From the NCBI GenBank assembly GCA_964614265.1, contig CAZTKT010000020.1, positions 1 through 15,596 on the forward strand: DNA of 15,596 bases, given 5' to 3'. A program made the position numbers and the translations under genes. The notes below the pieces were generated by a model. That model worked only from the letters and a program-made list of their open reading frames with translations, was not told where the DNA came from and made no database searches. How positions within the stretch are numbered: position 1 is the first letter of the stretch; the number at the start of each line of letters is the position of its first letter. This document shows, one piece after another, positions 7,117-13,931 of the stretch. The DNA comes from JACQKD01 sp964614265 (lineage in GTDB: Bacteria; Patescibacteriota; Minisyncoccia; Phycocordibacterales; UBA918).

Positions 7117-7202
7117 TCTTCTCTTGTCACGCTCCCCTCGATCTGGTCTATGTATTGGAGGAGACTCAATGTAGTAATACGGGTTTTTCTGTGGTTAAAT
7201 AG
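7053..7202 (+). pseudogene. Orphaned 5' end of the malic enzyme gene fused to unrelated codons
   Basis: This 49-codon frame begins MTPKKKDYGALALARHKKLR, identical to the first 20 residues of the malic enzyme at 8148. It then continues with unrelated residues (IFSCHAPLDLVYVLEETQ...) to a TAG at 7200-7202. It retains the ancestral promoter region and start codon but cannot make an enzyme. The stop lies 4 nt before the ATG of the next gene at 7207, so it may act as a short leader ORF for that gene; that is inference. Confidence 0.65.
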
Positions 7203-7206
7203 CACC

Positions 7207-8073
7207 ATGCTGAATGGTACGTTCTTCATGCGTTCTTCTTTCAAAAAGTTTATGCTTATACTCGTCTTCATGGTTACCTCGCTGCTCATTGGAGTGGCGG
7301 CATACTATTTTTTGTATTCTCATAACTACACTATCCTCGAAACTCGAACGTTCTCGTGTCCTGGCATGGAAGGGTTTACCTTTGACTACCCGGTGTTTGA
7401 AGGATGGGAGAGTATTACGCATGTAGAGAATCAAACGGAGAAGGACATAACTGTCGTTCCGGTGGAAGAATATGACACCTGTAAAATAAAAATCTCTCGC
7501 ACTGGTGAAAACTACACTCGCTTTGTTATGCAGGTGACGATGGGAGAGAATCTCAATCTTCGTACAGATAAATTCTTACTTGGGAGAAATAATAACGCTA
7601 TTCGCTATATTCCCGCAGATAAAAATAATAACAGCGTTTATTTCCTAGTTGGAGAAATTCCAGGTGTTCTCGTAGAATTGTTCGATCTCTCCATGAAGAG
7701 GAATACTCGCACGCCCGGCTTCTCTCGGGACATTTTTTGGAAGACGGTGACAGAGAGTTTTCGGATGACGAGCATTCTCATGGAGGTCACCAAGGAGGGT
7801 GCGCAAGGCACCACAGCAGTTCTTGAAATCAGCGCTAGGGGTGTATCAATAAAAAGAAGTGGTGAAAAAGAAATCCAGAATCTTGTTGAGGATATAAATG
7901 CAAGACAGACGTTGCCATTAGATGGTGGAAATCACTCTGGTAGAGATCGAGTGTATACTACTCAAGAAATTGCAAGGGGGCGTCAAAACTACCCCTACGC
8001 AGTCCGGCAGTATTTTGAGGAACATAACTATGATGTAAGCATAGTAGCTCCCGACGAACCGCTTGGTCGATGA
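7207..8073 (+). CDS. Single-TM exported protein of unknown function
   Basis: The 288-aa product has a basic start (MRSSFKKF) followed by one hydrophobic segment (about residues 16-37, LILVFMVTSLLIGVAAYYFLY), then a long hydrophilic, presumably extracytoplasmic domain. Within it FTFDYPVFEGWESI and FWKTVTESFRMTS resemble the opening and closing elements of PsbP-like folds common in Patescibacterial exported proteins; this is a memory-based resemblance. ATG 7207 is chosen because TTAAAT ends 6 nt upstream; ATG 7228 is possible. A frame extending to 7075 overlaps the repeat and has no family support. The gene lies inside the 1095-bp unit between the two malic-enzyme 5' ends, so it is a probable insertion. 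No function can be assigned. Confidence 0.75.
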   Translation: MLNGTFFMRSSFKKFMLILVFMVTSLLIGVAAYYFLYSHNYTILETRTFSCPGMEGFTFDYPVFEGWESITHVENQTEKDITVVPVEEYDTCKIKISRTGENYTRFVMQVTMGENLNLRTDKFLLGRNNNAIRYIPADKNNNSVYFLVGEIPGVLVELFDLSMKRNTRTPGFSRDIFWKTVTESFRMTSILMEVTKEGAQGTTAVLEISARGVSIKRSGEKEIQNLVEDINARQTLPLDGGNHSGRDRVYTTQEIARGRQNYPYAVRQYFEEHNYDVSIVAPDEPLGR

Positions 8074-8100
8074 TGCCAACAGACTTTCTCAATTATGCGG

Positions 8101-8211
8101 ATAGCGTACAATGGTGTGGATAGTTAATAATAGCGATTTCTTTCGGTATGACACCAAAAAAGAAAGACTATGGAGCGCTTGCCCTTGCAAGACACAAGAA
8201 ACTGCGTGGCA
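8101..8211 (+). repeat. Direct repeat copy 2: promoter and 5' end of the intact malic enzyme gene
   Basis: This is the partner of copy 1 (7002-7116). The coding part (8148-8211) is 63/64 identical, whereas the upstream part is clearly diverged with small length changes (47 nt against 51). The contrast between conserved coding and diverged non-coding parts suggests either selection, gene conversion, or import of a related allele from another strain. Confidence 0.9.
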
Positions 8212-9299
8212 AGCTTTCGATTGCCCCAAAAGCAAAACTACTCTCACGCGATGACTGGAGTACTTTTTATACACCGGGGGTTGCAGCTGTTTCTTCATAT
8301 CTGGCGAAACATCCTGCTGAAGCTCGCGAGTATACAATAAAGCGTAATACGGTTGCGGTGATCTCTGATGGTTCGGCAGTATTGGGCTTGGGTAACATCG
8401 GCCCCATTGGCGCACTGCCGGTGATGGAAGGGAAGTGTGTGATTTTTAAAGAAATGGCCGACATCGACGCGTTTCCAATTGTACTGGATACACAGGACAC
8501 AGAAGAAATTATTAACACAGTGAAGTACATTGCGCCGGTCTTTGGGGGAATTAATCTCGAAGATATTTCGGCGCCGCGTTGCTTTGAAATAGAAGAACGA
8601 TTGAAGAAAGAACTCTCGATTCCGGTGATGCATGACGACCAGCATGGTACGGCGATTGTGGTGCTCGCAGGGCTCATAAATGCGGCGATTGTGGTGAAGA
8701 AAAATCTCAAGAAGATGAAGGTTGTCATTGTTGGCGCCGGCGCGGCGGGGCGTGCGGTCGCACTTCTCCTTGTGCGGTATGGGGTTGCAGATGTGGTGGT
8801 CGTCGACAGCGCCGGCGCCATCGTCTCCACACGTCAGGGTTTAGTTCCATACAAACAGGCACTTGCCACAGTCACCAATCCGCGTGGTGTGAGTGGTTCT
8901 CTGGCGAGTGCGATCGTGGGCGCTGACGCGGTGGTAGGTGTCTCTGGTCCGGGGACTATTGCGATGGGATACGTCGAGAGTATGGCAGAGCGAGCGATTG
9001 TTTTTGCGCTCGCCAATCCAATCCCAGAGATTATGCCAGAAGATGCGCGTCGCGCTGGTGCGCTCGTGATCGCGACCGGGCGTTCCGATTTTCCTAATCA
9101 GGTCAATAACTCACTTGCATTTCCTGGCATCTTTCGTGGTGCGCTTGACCGTGGGGTGCGAGAAATTACCGACGAGATGAAACTGCGTGCGGCTAAACAA
9201 TTAGCGGCGCTCGTAAAGAAACCAACAGCGAATCTCATCATTCCTCCTGTGACGCAGAAGGGACTCGTCAAAGCGATCGCATCAGCAATACGACGATAG
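8148..9299 (+). CDS. Malic enzyme (NAD(P)-dependent, oxaloacetate-decarboxylating)
   Basis: It converts malate to pyruvate and CO2 with reduction of NAD(P), linking C4 acids to pyruvate. The 383-aa product is the short bacterial form without a phosphotransacetylase domain. Visible motifs: YTPGVA (41-46; Tyr41 is the expected general acid), SDGSAVLGLGNIGPIGALPVMEGK (73-96), metal-binding INLEDISAP (135-143), HDDQHGT (162-168), the Rossmann loop GAGAAG (196-201), and Asp220 at the end of the second strand, which tends to favour NAD. The ATG at 8148 has no Shine-Dalgarno; TACAAT near 8107 could serve as -10 with a leader of about 28 nt. Its first 21 codons are duplicated at 7053. A weak terminator-like hairpin follows. 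Confidence 0.95.
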   Translation: MTPKKKDYGALALARHKKLRGKLSIAPKAKLLSRDDWSTFYTPGVAAVSSYLAKHPAEAREYTIKRNTVAVISDGSAVLGLGNIGPIGALPVMEGKCVIFKEMADIDAFPIVLDTQDTEEIINTVKYIAPVFGGINLEDISAPRCFEIEERLKKELSIPVMHDDQHGTAIVVLAGLINAAIVVKKNLKKMKVVIVGAGAAGRAVALLLVRYGVADVVVVDSAGAIVSTRQGLVPYKQALATVTNPRGVSGSLASAIVGADAVVGVSGPGTIAMGYVESMAERAIVFALANPIPEIMPEDARRAGALVIATGRSDFPNQVNNSLAFPGIFRGALDRGVREITDEMKLRAAKQLAALVKKPTANLIIPPVTQKGLVKAIASAIRR

Positions 9300-9330
9300 T
9301 AATGGTGTTTCTGTCCGGTATGTGTGTTTA

Positions 9331-9371
9331 TGGTACTCTGAAGGGGATGCAGAGTATTACCCCAAGTTTTT
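9331..9371 (+). terminator. Possible intrinsic terminator after the malic enzyme gene
   Basis: TGGTACTCTG (9331-9340) pairs with CAGAGTATTA (9350-9359), 10 bp with two G-U pairs and a 9-nt loop. It is followed by ACCCC and, 8 nt further, a short T-run (9367-9371). The gap before the T-run makes it a weak candidate. Confidence 0.35.
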
Positions 9372-9389
9372 AGTTATTTTCTTGTACAT

Positions 9390-10109
9390 ATGCTATACAC
9401 ATCATCATCTGAAAACAGTGATACAAAAAGGGCGTTGATCCGAGTCGGCTCACGGTGTGCCATTTTTGGTGGGATCATTTATATGATTGCAAATATTTTG
9501 CATCCGCGCTCTTCGAACATCTCATTTACTCCGGCGCAGATACAGACGGTGGCAGATAGTGGTATATGGTTGACCGATCACCTTGTCCTTTTTCTCGGCG
9601 GTTTCCTGCTCCTCGGCGGTTTTGTGGCCCTGCGACAGCTACTTTCTTCTGGACGCAGTATGGTATGGGCAGAGCTTGGCTACGTGAGTGCGGTAATCAG
9701 CACCTGTGTATTTACCGTACTCATGGCACTTGATGGCATCACGTCAAAGGTTGTGCACAATTCATGGGAGGATGCTGTGGGTACGGAAAAAGTTATTGCG
9801 CTACGTGTTGCTGAGATGATGGAAGAAATAGACGTGGGTATCTTTAGTATTTACATCATTATCTTTTTTGGCATTACCTTCTTTCTTTGGGGTATGGCAG
9901 TGGCAAAAGGGGATGTCTTCCCTCGGTGGCTCGGTTGGGTGGCGGTACTGCTTGGAGTTTCCGCATTTTTTATCGGTTTTGCACAAGCATACACCGGTCT
10001 CTCTGTGCTCGTGACCAACACACTTTTTGCCACCTGTTCGAGTCTTCTTATACTCTGGGTACTTATCATTAGTTTTTTAAGTCTACGCAAAGGGAAACAG
10101 ATGGGGTAG
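9390..10109 (+). CDS. Six-TM integral membrane protein (DUF4386-like)
   Basis: The 239-aa product has six hydrophobic stretches: about 26-42, 62-84, 95-114, 148-170, 178-198 and 206-231. The phrase FPRWLGWVAVLLGVSAFFIGF before TM5 is typical of DUF4386-like membrane proteins, whose biochemical role is not established. No catalytic or binding motif is evident. ATG 9390 has no Shine-Dalgarno; TATTTT (9375-9380) ends 9 nt upstream. It stands alone downstream of the malic enzyme gene and ahead of the recombinase element, whose left end begins 78 nt after its stop. The stretch 10110-10186 contains nothing recognisable. Confidence 0.8.
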   Translation: MLYTSSSENSDTKRALIRVGSRCAIFGGIIYMIANILHPRSSNISFTPAQIQTVADSGIWLTDHLVLFLGGFLLLGGFVALRQLLSSGRSMVWAELGYVSAVISTCVFTVLMALDGITSKVVHNSWEDAVGTEKVIALRVAEMMEEIDVGIFSIYIIIFFGITFFLWGMAVAKGDVFPRWLGWVAVLLGVSAFFIGFAQAYTGLSVLVTNTLFATCSSLLILWVLIISFLSLRKGKQMG

Positions 10110-10186
10110 TGTCCCGCAGGGATGGTGTTTTGTTACATCATTGGTCTTTTCGCTCAAAGAAAGTTCGCGCAAAGGCTACTATTTCA

Positions 10187-10317
10187 CCGCAGATTGAAAC
10201 TTCCGAATCCGAAAGGTGGAAGATGCCCCGCGCCGACGGCGCGGGTGTGGGCAAAAGATGCCGTCGCTCCGCGACGAATTGGGACGGGACGGGAATTTCA
10301 AAACGGGCGGATTTGTC
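10187..10317 (+). repeat. Left inverted-repeat arm (131 bp)
   Basis: Exact reverse complement of 11734-11864. It contains two compact perfect hairpins, CCCGCGCC-GAC-GGCGCGGG (10227-10245) and CGTCGC-TCC-GCGACG (10262-10276), then G-runs (10281-10293 and 10305-10310). It lies in the 5' region of the recombinase gene (ATG 10345), so it is upstream regulatory or recombination-site DNA on this side. Confidence 0.95.
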
Positions 10318-10344
10318 TCTTGTCTCAAGTCTAAAAACAAATTT

Positions 10345-11976
10345 ATGTTAAAACCAAAATATTTTCTTTACGCTCGCAAATCAACAGAGGAAGATGATAG
10401 ACAGGTGATGTCTATCGAAGCTCAACTTTTTGAGTTACGTGAAATAGCGCGTAAAGAAAATCTTGAAATCCTTGAGGAATTTCAAGAGTCGAAAAGCGCA
10501 AAGACACCAGGACGCGAAGTATTTGGCGAGATGATGGCCCGCGTTGAACAAAACGATGGTGTCGGCATATTGGCGTGGCATCCTGACCGTCTTGCTCGTA
10601 ATAGTATTGATGGCGGGCGCATCATCTACGCCGTGGATACGCGCAAGGTCGTGTCTTTGCGATTTCCGACATTTTGGTTTGAACCAACTCCGCAGGGACT
10701 CTTTATGTTGCAAGTGGCGTTCGGACAGAGCAAATATTATTCCGATAACCTCGCCGAGAATATCAAGCGTGGCATCCGCCAAAAATTGCGTCGAGGCGAG
10801 TGGTTGAATCTCGCACCTTTCGGGTATCAGAATAATCCTCGTACACATAATATCGAACCACATCCAACTGAAGCTCGTATTGTTAAACTAGCTTTTGAAG
10901 AATACCCGAAAGGTGCTCATTCGTTTATTTCTCTCGGCCAATTTTTGGCGGATTTGGGAGTGGTGTCTCGAAACGGAACGCCACTTGCCAAAGCTTCCAT
11001 CAAACGACTTCTCACAAACAGAGCATATCTTGGTTTTATCAAACATGGTGGTGAATGGTTTGATGGAAGCTTTGAGCCAATTATTTCCCCGCAATTGTTT
11101 TCAGCCGTGGAGAAAGTGCTCAAGAGCCGTGAGCGACCGCGCAAGCGGAAAGCGAGGCACGATTTTCCCTTTACCGGACTTTTTCGCTGTGAGGAATGTC
11201 AAAGTATGATCTCGGCACAGTGGGCGACGGGAAAATCTGGCCATCGCTACCGCTACTATCGTTGTTCTAAAAAGCGCGGTGTCTGTTCGCAGTCATATAT
11301 TCAAGAGCACTTTCTCGCAGAACAAATACAATCACGGCTGAAAACAATTTCACTTTGCGATGTGTATACCGACTGGATGTTAAACAAAGTGACAGAGTTT
11401 GAGCGTGAGGAAATATCAACATCGCAAAGTGAGGTTCAAAATCTTTCCGATAATATCAAAGCGAATGAAACGCGCATGGAAAAACTTGTCTCTACTTATC
11501 TCGATGGTGATATTGCAAAAGATATGTATCTCACACGAAAGGATACTCTCATGCGCGCAATTCTCGCTTTGAAAGAGAAAATGAAAGATTTTGAACGCGG
11601 GAGAAATAATTGGGTCGAACCCCTGCGGAATTGGATTTTAGACTTGAAACAAGCCAATTTTTTGTCCATATCAAATGATTTCCATGAAATCAAATCATTT
11701 GTACAAAAAATCGGAACGAACCCGTTGGTTCGTGACAAATCCGCCCGTTTTGAAATTCCCGTCCCGTCCCAATTCGTCGCGGAGCGACGGCATCTTTTGC
11801 CCACACCCGCGCCGTCGGCGCGGGGCATCTTCCACCTTTCGGATTCGGAAGTTTCAATCTGCGGAGGGGGGGAGATTCGAACTCCCGAGACCTTTCGGCC
11901 TGGTGGTTTTCAAGACCACTGCACTAGACCAACTATGCGACCCCTCCGGGGGTTGTGTTGTACCTCTAAATTGTGA
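10345..11976 (+). CDS. Large serine recombinase (site-specific integrase family)
   Basis: Serine recombinases cut both DNA strands through a 5'-phosphoserine link and rejoin them after rotation. The 543-aa frame has a resolvase domain (1 to about 150) with YARKSTEEDD (catalytic Ser13, with Arg11), AWHPDRLARN (Arg82 and Arg85 expected in the active site); a recombinase domain (about 155-275); a zinc ribbon with Cys282, Cys285, Cys307, Cys314; and a coiled coil (about 345-430). The ATG at 10345 matches the family start (LKPKYFLYARKST); the frame is open upstream from 10216 but that part is the repeat arm. From residue 464 the protein is encoded by the right arm, and from about residue 507 the frame is antisense to tRNA-Ser, ending at 11976. 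The true C-terminus probably lay near FEIPVPSQFV, so the tail may be incidental. Confidence 0.93.
   Translation: MLKPKYFLYARKSTEEDDRQVMSIEAQLFELREIARKENLEILEEFQESKSAKTPGREVFGEMMARVEQNDGVGILAWHPDRLARNSIDGGRIIYAVDTRKVVSLRFPTFWFEPTPQGLFMLQVAFGQSKYYSDNLAENIKRGIRQKLRRGEWLNLAPFGYQNNPRTHNIEPHPTEARIVKLAFEEYPKGAHSFISLGQFLADLGVVSRNGTPLAKASIKRLLTNRAYLGFIKHGGEWFDGSFEPIISPQLFSAVEKVLKSRERPRKRKARHDFPFTGLFRCEECQSMISAQWATGKSGHRYRYYRCSKKRGVCSQSYIQEHFLAEQIQSRLKTISLCDVYTDWMLNKVTEFEREEISTSQSEVQNLSDNIKANETRMEKLVSTYLDGDIAKDMYLTRKDTLMRAILALKEKMKDFERGRNNWVEPLRNWILDLKQANFLSISNDFHEIKSFVQKIGTNPLVRDKSARFEIPVPSQFVAERRHLLPTPAPSARGIFHLSDSEVSICGGGEIRTPETFRPGGFQDHCTRPTMRPLRGLCCTSKL
11734..11864 (-). repeat. Right inverted-repeat arm (131 bp)
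   Basis: Exact reverse complement of 10187-10317. In this copy the arm encodes recombinase residues from Asp464 (DKSARFEIPVPSQFV...), which resembles natural recombinase C-termini. It is therefore probably the original, and the left arm the inverted copy; that is inference. Its outer end overlaps the tRNA-Ser discriminator base and the last two acceptor bases. Confidence 0.95.
11862..11947 (-). tRNA. tRNA-Ser, anticodon UGA
   Basis: Acceptor GGAGGGG (11947-11941) pairs with CCCCTCC (11869-11863); discriminator G at 11862; CCA not encoded. The anticodon stem GTGGT/ACCAC holds loop CTTGAAA, giving anticodon TGA. The long variable arm AGGCC-GAAA-GGTCT and T-arm GGGAG-TTCGAAT-CTCCC are typical of class II tRNA-Ser (86 nt). 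The 3' end faces the recombinase gene, the usual arrangement at an integration site. No strong promoter was identified in 11948-12030. Confidence 0.94.
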
Positions 11977-12018
11977 TAGTACCAGAAATATTCTCGGGCG
12001 TACACTGAGGGTCTATGC

Positions 12019-12024
12019 TAGACT
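12019..12024 (+). promoter_or_regulatory. Candidate -10 box of leaderless ruvX
   Basis: TAGACT (TAnnnT type) is followed by GCCCCT and then the ruvX ATG at 12031. TATGCT overlaps it at 12014-12019. There is no Shine-Dalgarno and no clear -35. Confidence 0.35.
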
Positions 12025-12030
12025 GCCCCT

Positions 12031-12414
12031 ATGCGTATTCTTGGTATTGATTACGGGACGAAACGGGTGGGGGTCGCGATCTCTGATCCGGAGGGGAGGA
12101 TGGCATTTCCTCTCGCGACGTACCCAAACAACGACGCGCTTTTGAAGGAAATCGGTGGGTTATGTGTCAAAAAGGAGGTGGAACTGCTGGTGGTTGGGAT
12201 GTCCCATGACCTTGATGGTACACCAAATCGGGTACAGAGAGACATCGATGTATTCGTCGAGGAGCTGAGAGCGGTGGTGCCGGTACCCATTCATCTGGAA
12301 CTTGAACGATTTAGTACCCAGGCTGCATTACGGATACAGGGACGAACGGCACAGACCGACGCCTCTGCCGCTGCACTCATTCTCGAATCATACCTTGCTC
12401 GTCAGCGGGGGTGA
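12031..12414 (+). CDS. ruvX: Putative pre-16S rRNA nuclease / Holliday junction resolvase RuvX (YqgF)
   Basis: RuvX/YqgF proteins have an RNase H-like fold and are implicated in 16S rRNA 5'-end maturation and Holliday-junction cleavage. The 127-aa length is normal. The start MRILGIDYGTKRVGVAISDP is diagnostic. Likely catalytic acids are Asp7, Glu92 (in ELERFST) and Asp110 (in QTDASAAALILESYL). VVGMSHDLDGT is the conserved middle motif. There is no Shine-Dalgarno. The gene heads a plus-strand cluster; the next start follows after 17 nt. Confidence 0.93.
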   Translation: MRILGIDYGTKRVGVAISDPEGRMAFPLATYPNNDALLKEIGGLCVKKEVELLVVGMSHDLDGTPNRVQRDIDVFVEELRAVVPVPIHLELERFSTQAALRIQGRTAQTDASAAALILESYLARQRG

Positions 12415-12431
12415 GGTATGATCTACTGTGT

Positions 12432-12758
12432 ATGATCACTTATGACGATTTTGCAAAACTTGAGATCACGATGGGGGTGATCACTGCGGTTGAGATTGTG
12501 GAAGGGGCAGACAAGCTCCTTAAACTTTCGGTTGATGTTGGTGAAGAAAAAATGCGGCAGATTATTTCGGGTATTCGGACATACTTTCCTGACCCCCAGG
12601 TGTTGGTCGGCCAACAGTGCCCATTTTTAACAAATCTTGAACATCGAACGATCCGTGGACTGGAGAGTGAGGGAATGTTACTTGCGGCGCATGTGGATGA
12701 CACCTTTGCGTTACTCGTACCATCAGTGGCACTACCAGCGGGCACGCGAGTGCGGTGA
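12432..12758 (+). CDS. tRNA-binding-domain protein (MetRS C-terminal / CsaA / Trbp111-like)
   Basis: The 108-aa product is a stand-alone tRNA-binding OB-fold: YDDFAKLEITMGVITAVEIVEGADKLLKLSVDVGEE, then RQIISGIRTYFPDPQVLVGQQCPFLTNLEHRTIRGLESEGMLLAA. These match the C-terminal domain of bacterial methionyl-tRNA synthetase and free homologues that bind tRNA structure-specifically as dimers. Free forms may assist aminoacylation or act as chaperones; which applies is unknown. The ATG at 12432 is preferred over an upstream GTG at 12411 because homology begins there and TATGAT (12417-12422) ends 9 nt upstream. Confidence 0.9.
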   Translation: MITYDDFAKLEITMGVITAVEIVEGADKLLKLSVDVGEEKMRQIISGIRTYFPDPQVLVGQQCPFLTNLEHRTIRGLESEGMLLAAHVDDTFALLVPSVALPAGTRVR

Positions 12759-12821
12759 GTGTGCGTGATTTTCGTCCACACGGTGTTGACGACTATTGCT
12801 GTGTTTATACCAAGAGCATCG

Positions 12822-12827
12822 TATACT
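12822..12827 (+). promoter_or_regulatory. Candidate -10 box of the pilM operon (leaderless)
   Basis: TATACT is followed by AGAGGA and the pilM ATG at 12834. The 6-nt gap suggests a leaderless transcript. AGAGGA looks like a Shine-Dalgarno but abuts the ATG, too close to work as one. Confidence 0.4.
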
Positions 12828-12833
12828 AGAGGA

Positions 12834-13931
12834 ATGAGTTCTCTTGCGTACATAGCAAAGGTATTTCCTCCTCCTCGCCTTATGACGCTGCCGAGTGTGG
12901 GAATCGACATTTCCGAGTCATCACTTAAATATGTGCGATTCCAAGCGCAGCACTTTTCGCGCGCACTGACACATTGGGGGGATATTCCGATTCCTCCGGG
13001 AGTGATCACGCGTGGCAGTATTACCAATCCTGCGGGCCTTGCTGAAGTACTCACGAAGGTTCGTATACGTTGCGGCACCCCGTACGTGCGACTCTCTCTT
13101 CCTGAGGAACGTGCGTATCTCTTTGAGACAGAAATATCACACGATGTGGCTGAGAAGGATATACAGAATCTTTTAGAGTTTCGTATGGAAGAAAATGTAC
13201 CACTCGCATCCCGAGACGCCGTCCTCGATTATGAGGTTGTCACGGATGCTACCCCCCAAGAGACACTCCATATGAGTGTATCGGTATATGCGAAGGAGAC
13301 AATTGAAGACTACTCTGAAGCATGTGCCACTGCCAAGCTCGTCCCACTCTCTTTTGAAGTTGAGGCGGATGCCATCGCGCGGGCGGCCATTCCTTTTGAG
13401 GAGACGGGTGTGTGTATGATTATTGATCTCGGGAGGATGCGAACAGGTCTTGGTGTTATTCACAGACACACGTTGCTCTATACTTCCACCATCGACATCG
13501 GTGGGCAACAGTTTAGTGATGTCTTAAGTCGACATCTTGAAGAGGAGGATGATGCGGTACTTACACAATTAAAGAATGAGCGGGGCTTGTTGCATACAGG
13601 GAATCCGAATGATCTCTATAATGTATTATTGTCAGTCGTGACGACTCTGAAAGATGAAATCGCGACACGTATTGGCTATTGGCAGACACGTAATAGTGGG
13701 ACAGAGCGGTCTATCAAAAAAATTATCCTTTGTGGGGGGGGTGCAAATATGATGGGGTTACCGGAGTATCTCAGCGAGATGTTGGGTATTCCGACTGAGC
13801 GTGTGGACGTGTGGAGTAACGTACCACACCCACCAGATTGGGTGCCACCGATTACTCGGCGGTACTCGTATGGGTATGCGACTGCAATGGGCCTTGCGCT
13901 CCGAGATACCCTAGAGCAAAAAAAACTATGA
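12834..13931 (+). CDS. pilM: Type IV pilus assembly ATPase PilM
   Basis: PilM is an actin-like cytoplasmic protein that binds the N-terminus of PilN and couples the inner-membrane platform to pilus motors. The 365-aa product shows the fold's signatures: VGIDISESSLKYVRF near the start (phosphate-1), a SHS2-type insert (about 60-150, LSLPEERAYLFETEI), IIDLGRMRTGLGV (phosphate-2), DIGGQQFSDVLSRHL and the adenosine motif IILCGGGANMMGLPEYLSEMLGIPTERV. ATG 12834 is chosen over frame positions from 12759 because a -10 box lies just upstream and family homology starts soon after. Its stop overlaps the pilN start (ATGA). Confidence 0.94.
   Translation: MSSLAYIAKVFPPPRLMTLPSVGIDISESSLKYVRFQAQHFSRALTHWGDIPIPPGVITRGSITNPAGLAEVLTKVRIRCGTPYVRLSLPEERAYLFETEISHDVAEKDIQNLLEFRMEENVPLASRDAVLDYEVVTDATPQETLHMSVSVYAKETIEDYSEACATAKLVPLSFEVEADAIARAAIPFEETGVCMIIDLGRMRTGLGVIHRHTLLYTSTIDIGGQQFSDVLSRHLEEEDDAVLTQLKNERGLLHTGNPNDLYNVLLSVVTTLKDEIATRIGYWQTRNSGTERSIKKIILCGGGANMMGLPEYLSEMLGIPTERVDVWSNVPHPPDWVPPITRRYSYGYATAMGLALRDTLEQKKL

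Larger units (their letters stand above)
10187..11864. mobile_element. Serine-recombinase unit bounded by perfect 131-bp inverted repeats
   Basis: The unit is 1678 bp: left arm 10187-10317, recombinase gene, right arm 11734-11864. The arms are identical over 131/131 positions as reverse complements. The right arm overlaps the recombinase C-terminal codons (from residue 464) and reaches 3 nt into the tRNA-Ser gene. The layout suggests a transposon-like or invertible unit, or an integrase gene whose end was copied in inverted orientation to its other side. No target-site duplication is evident at the ends (outside bases differ). Assembly or amplification chimerism is an alternative explanation. 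Confidence 0.7.

Noticed and set aside
10109..10351. Plus-strand frames of 70-80 codons over the left repeat arm
   Set aside because: They are low-complexity readings of the hairpin-rich repeat arm, with no homology.
10187..11864. Classical insertion sequence with DDE transposase
   Set aside because: The only gene is a serine recombinase with resolvase, recombinase and zinc-ribbon domains; no DDE or HUH motifs and no visible target duplication.
13838..13927. Extended PilN start at 13838
   Set aside because: It would overlap pilM by about 90 nt with cysteine-rich residues not typical of PilN; the ATGA overlap at 13928 is the natural start.
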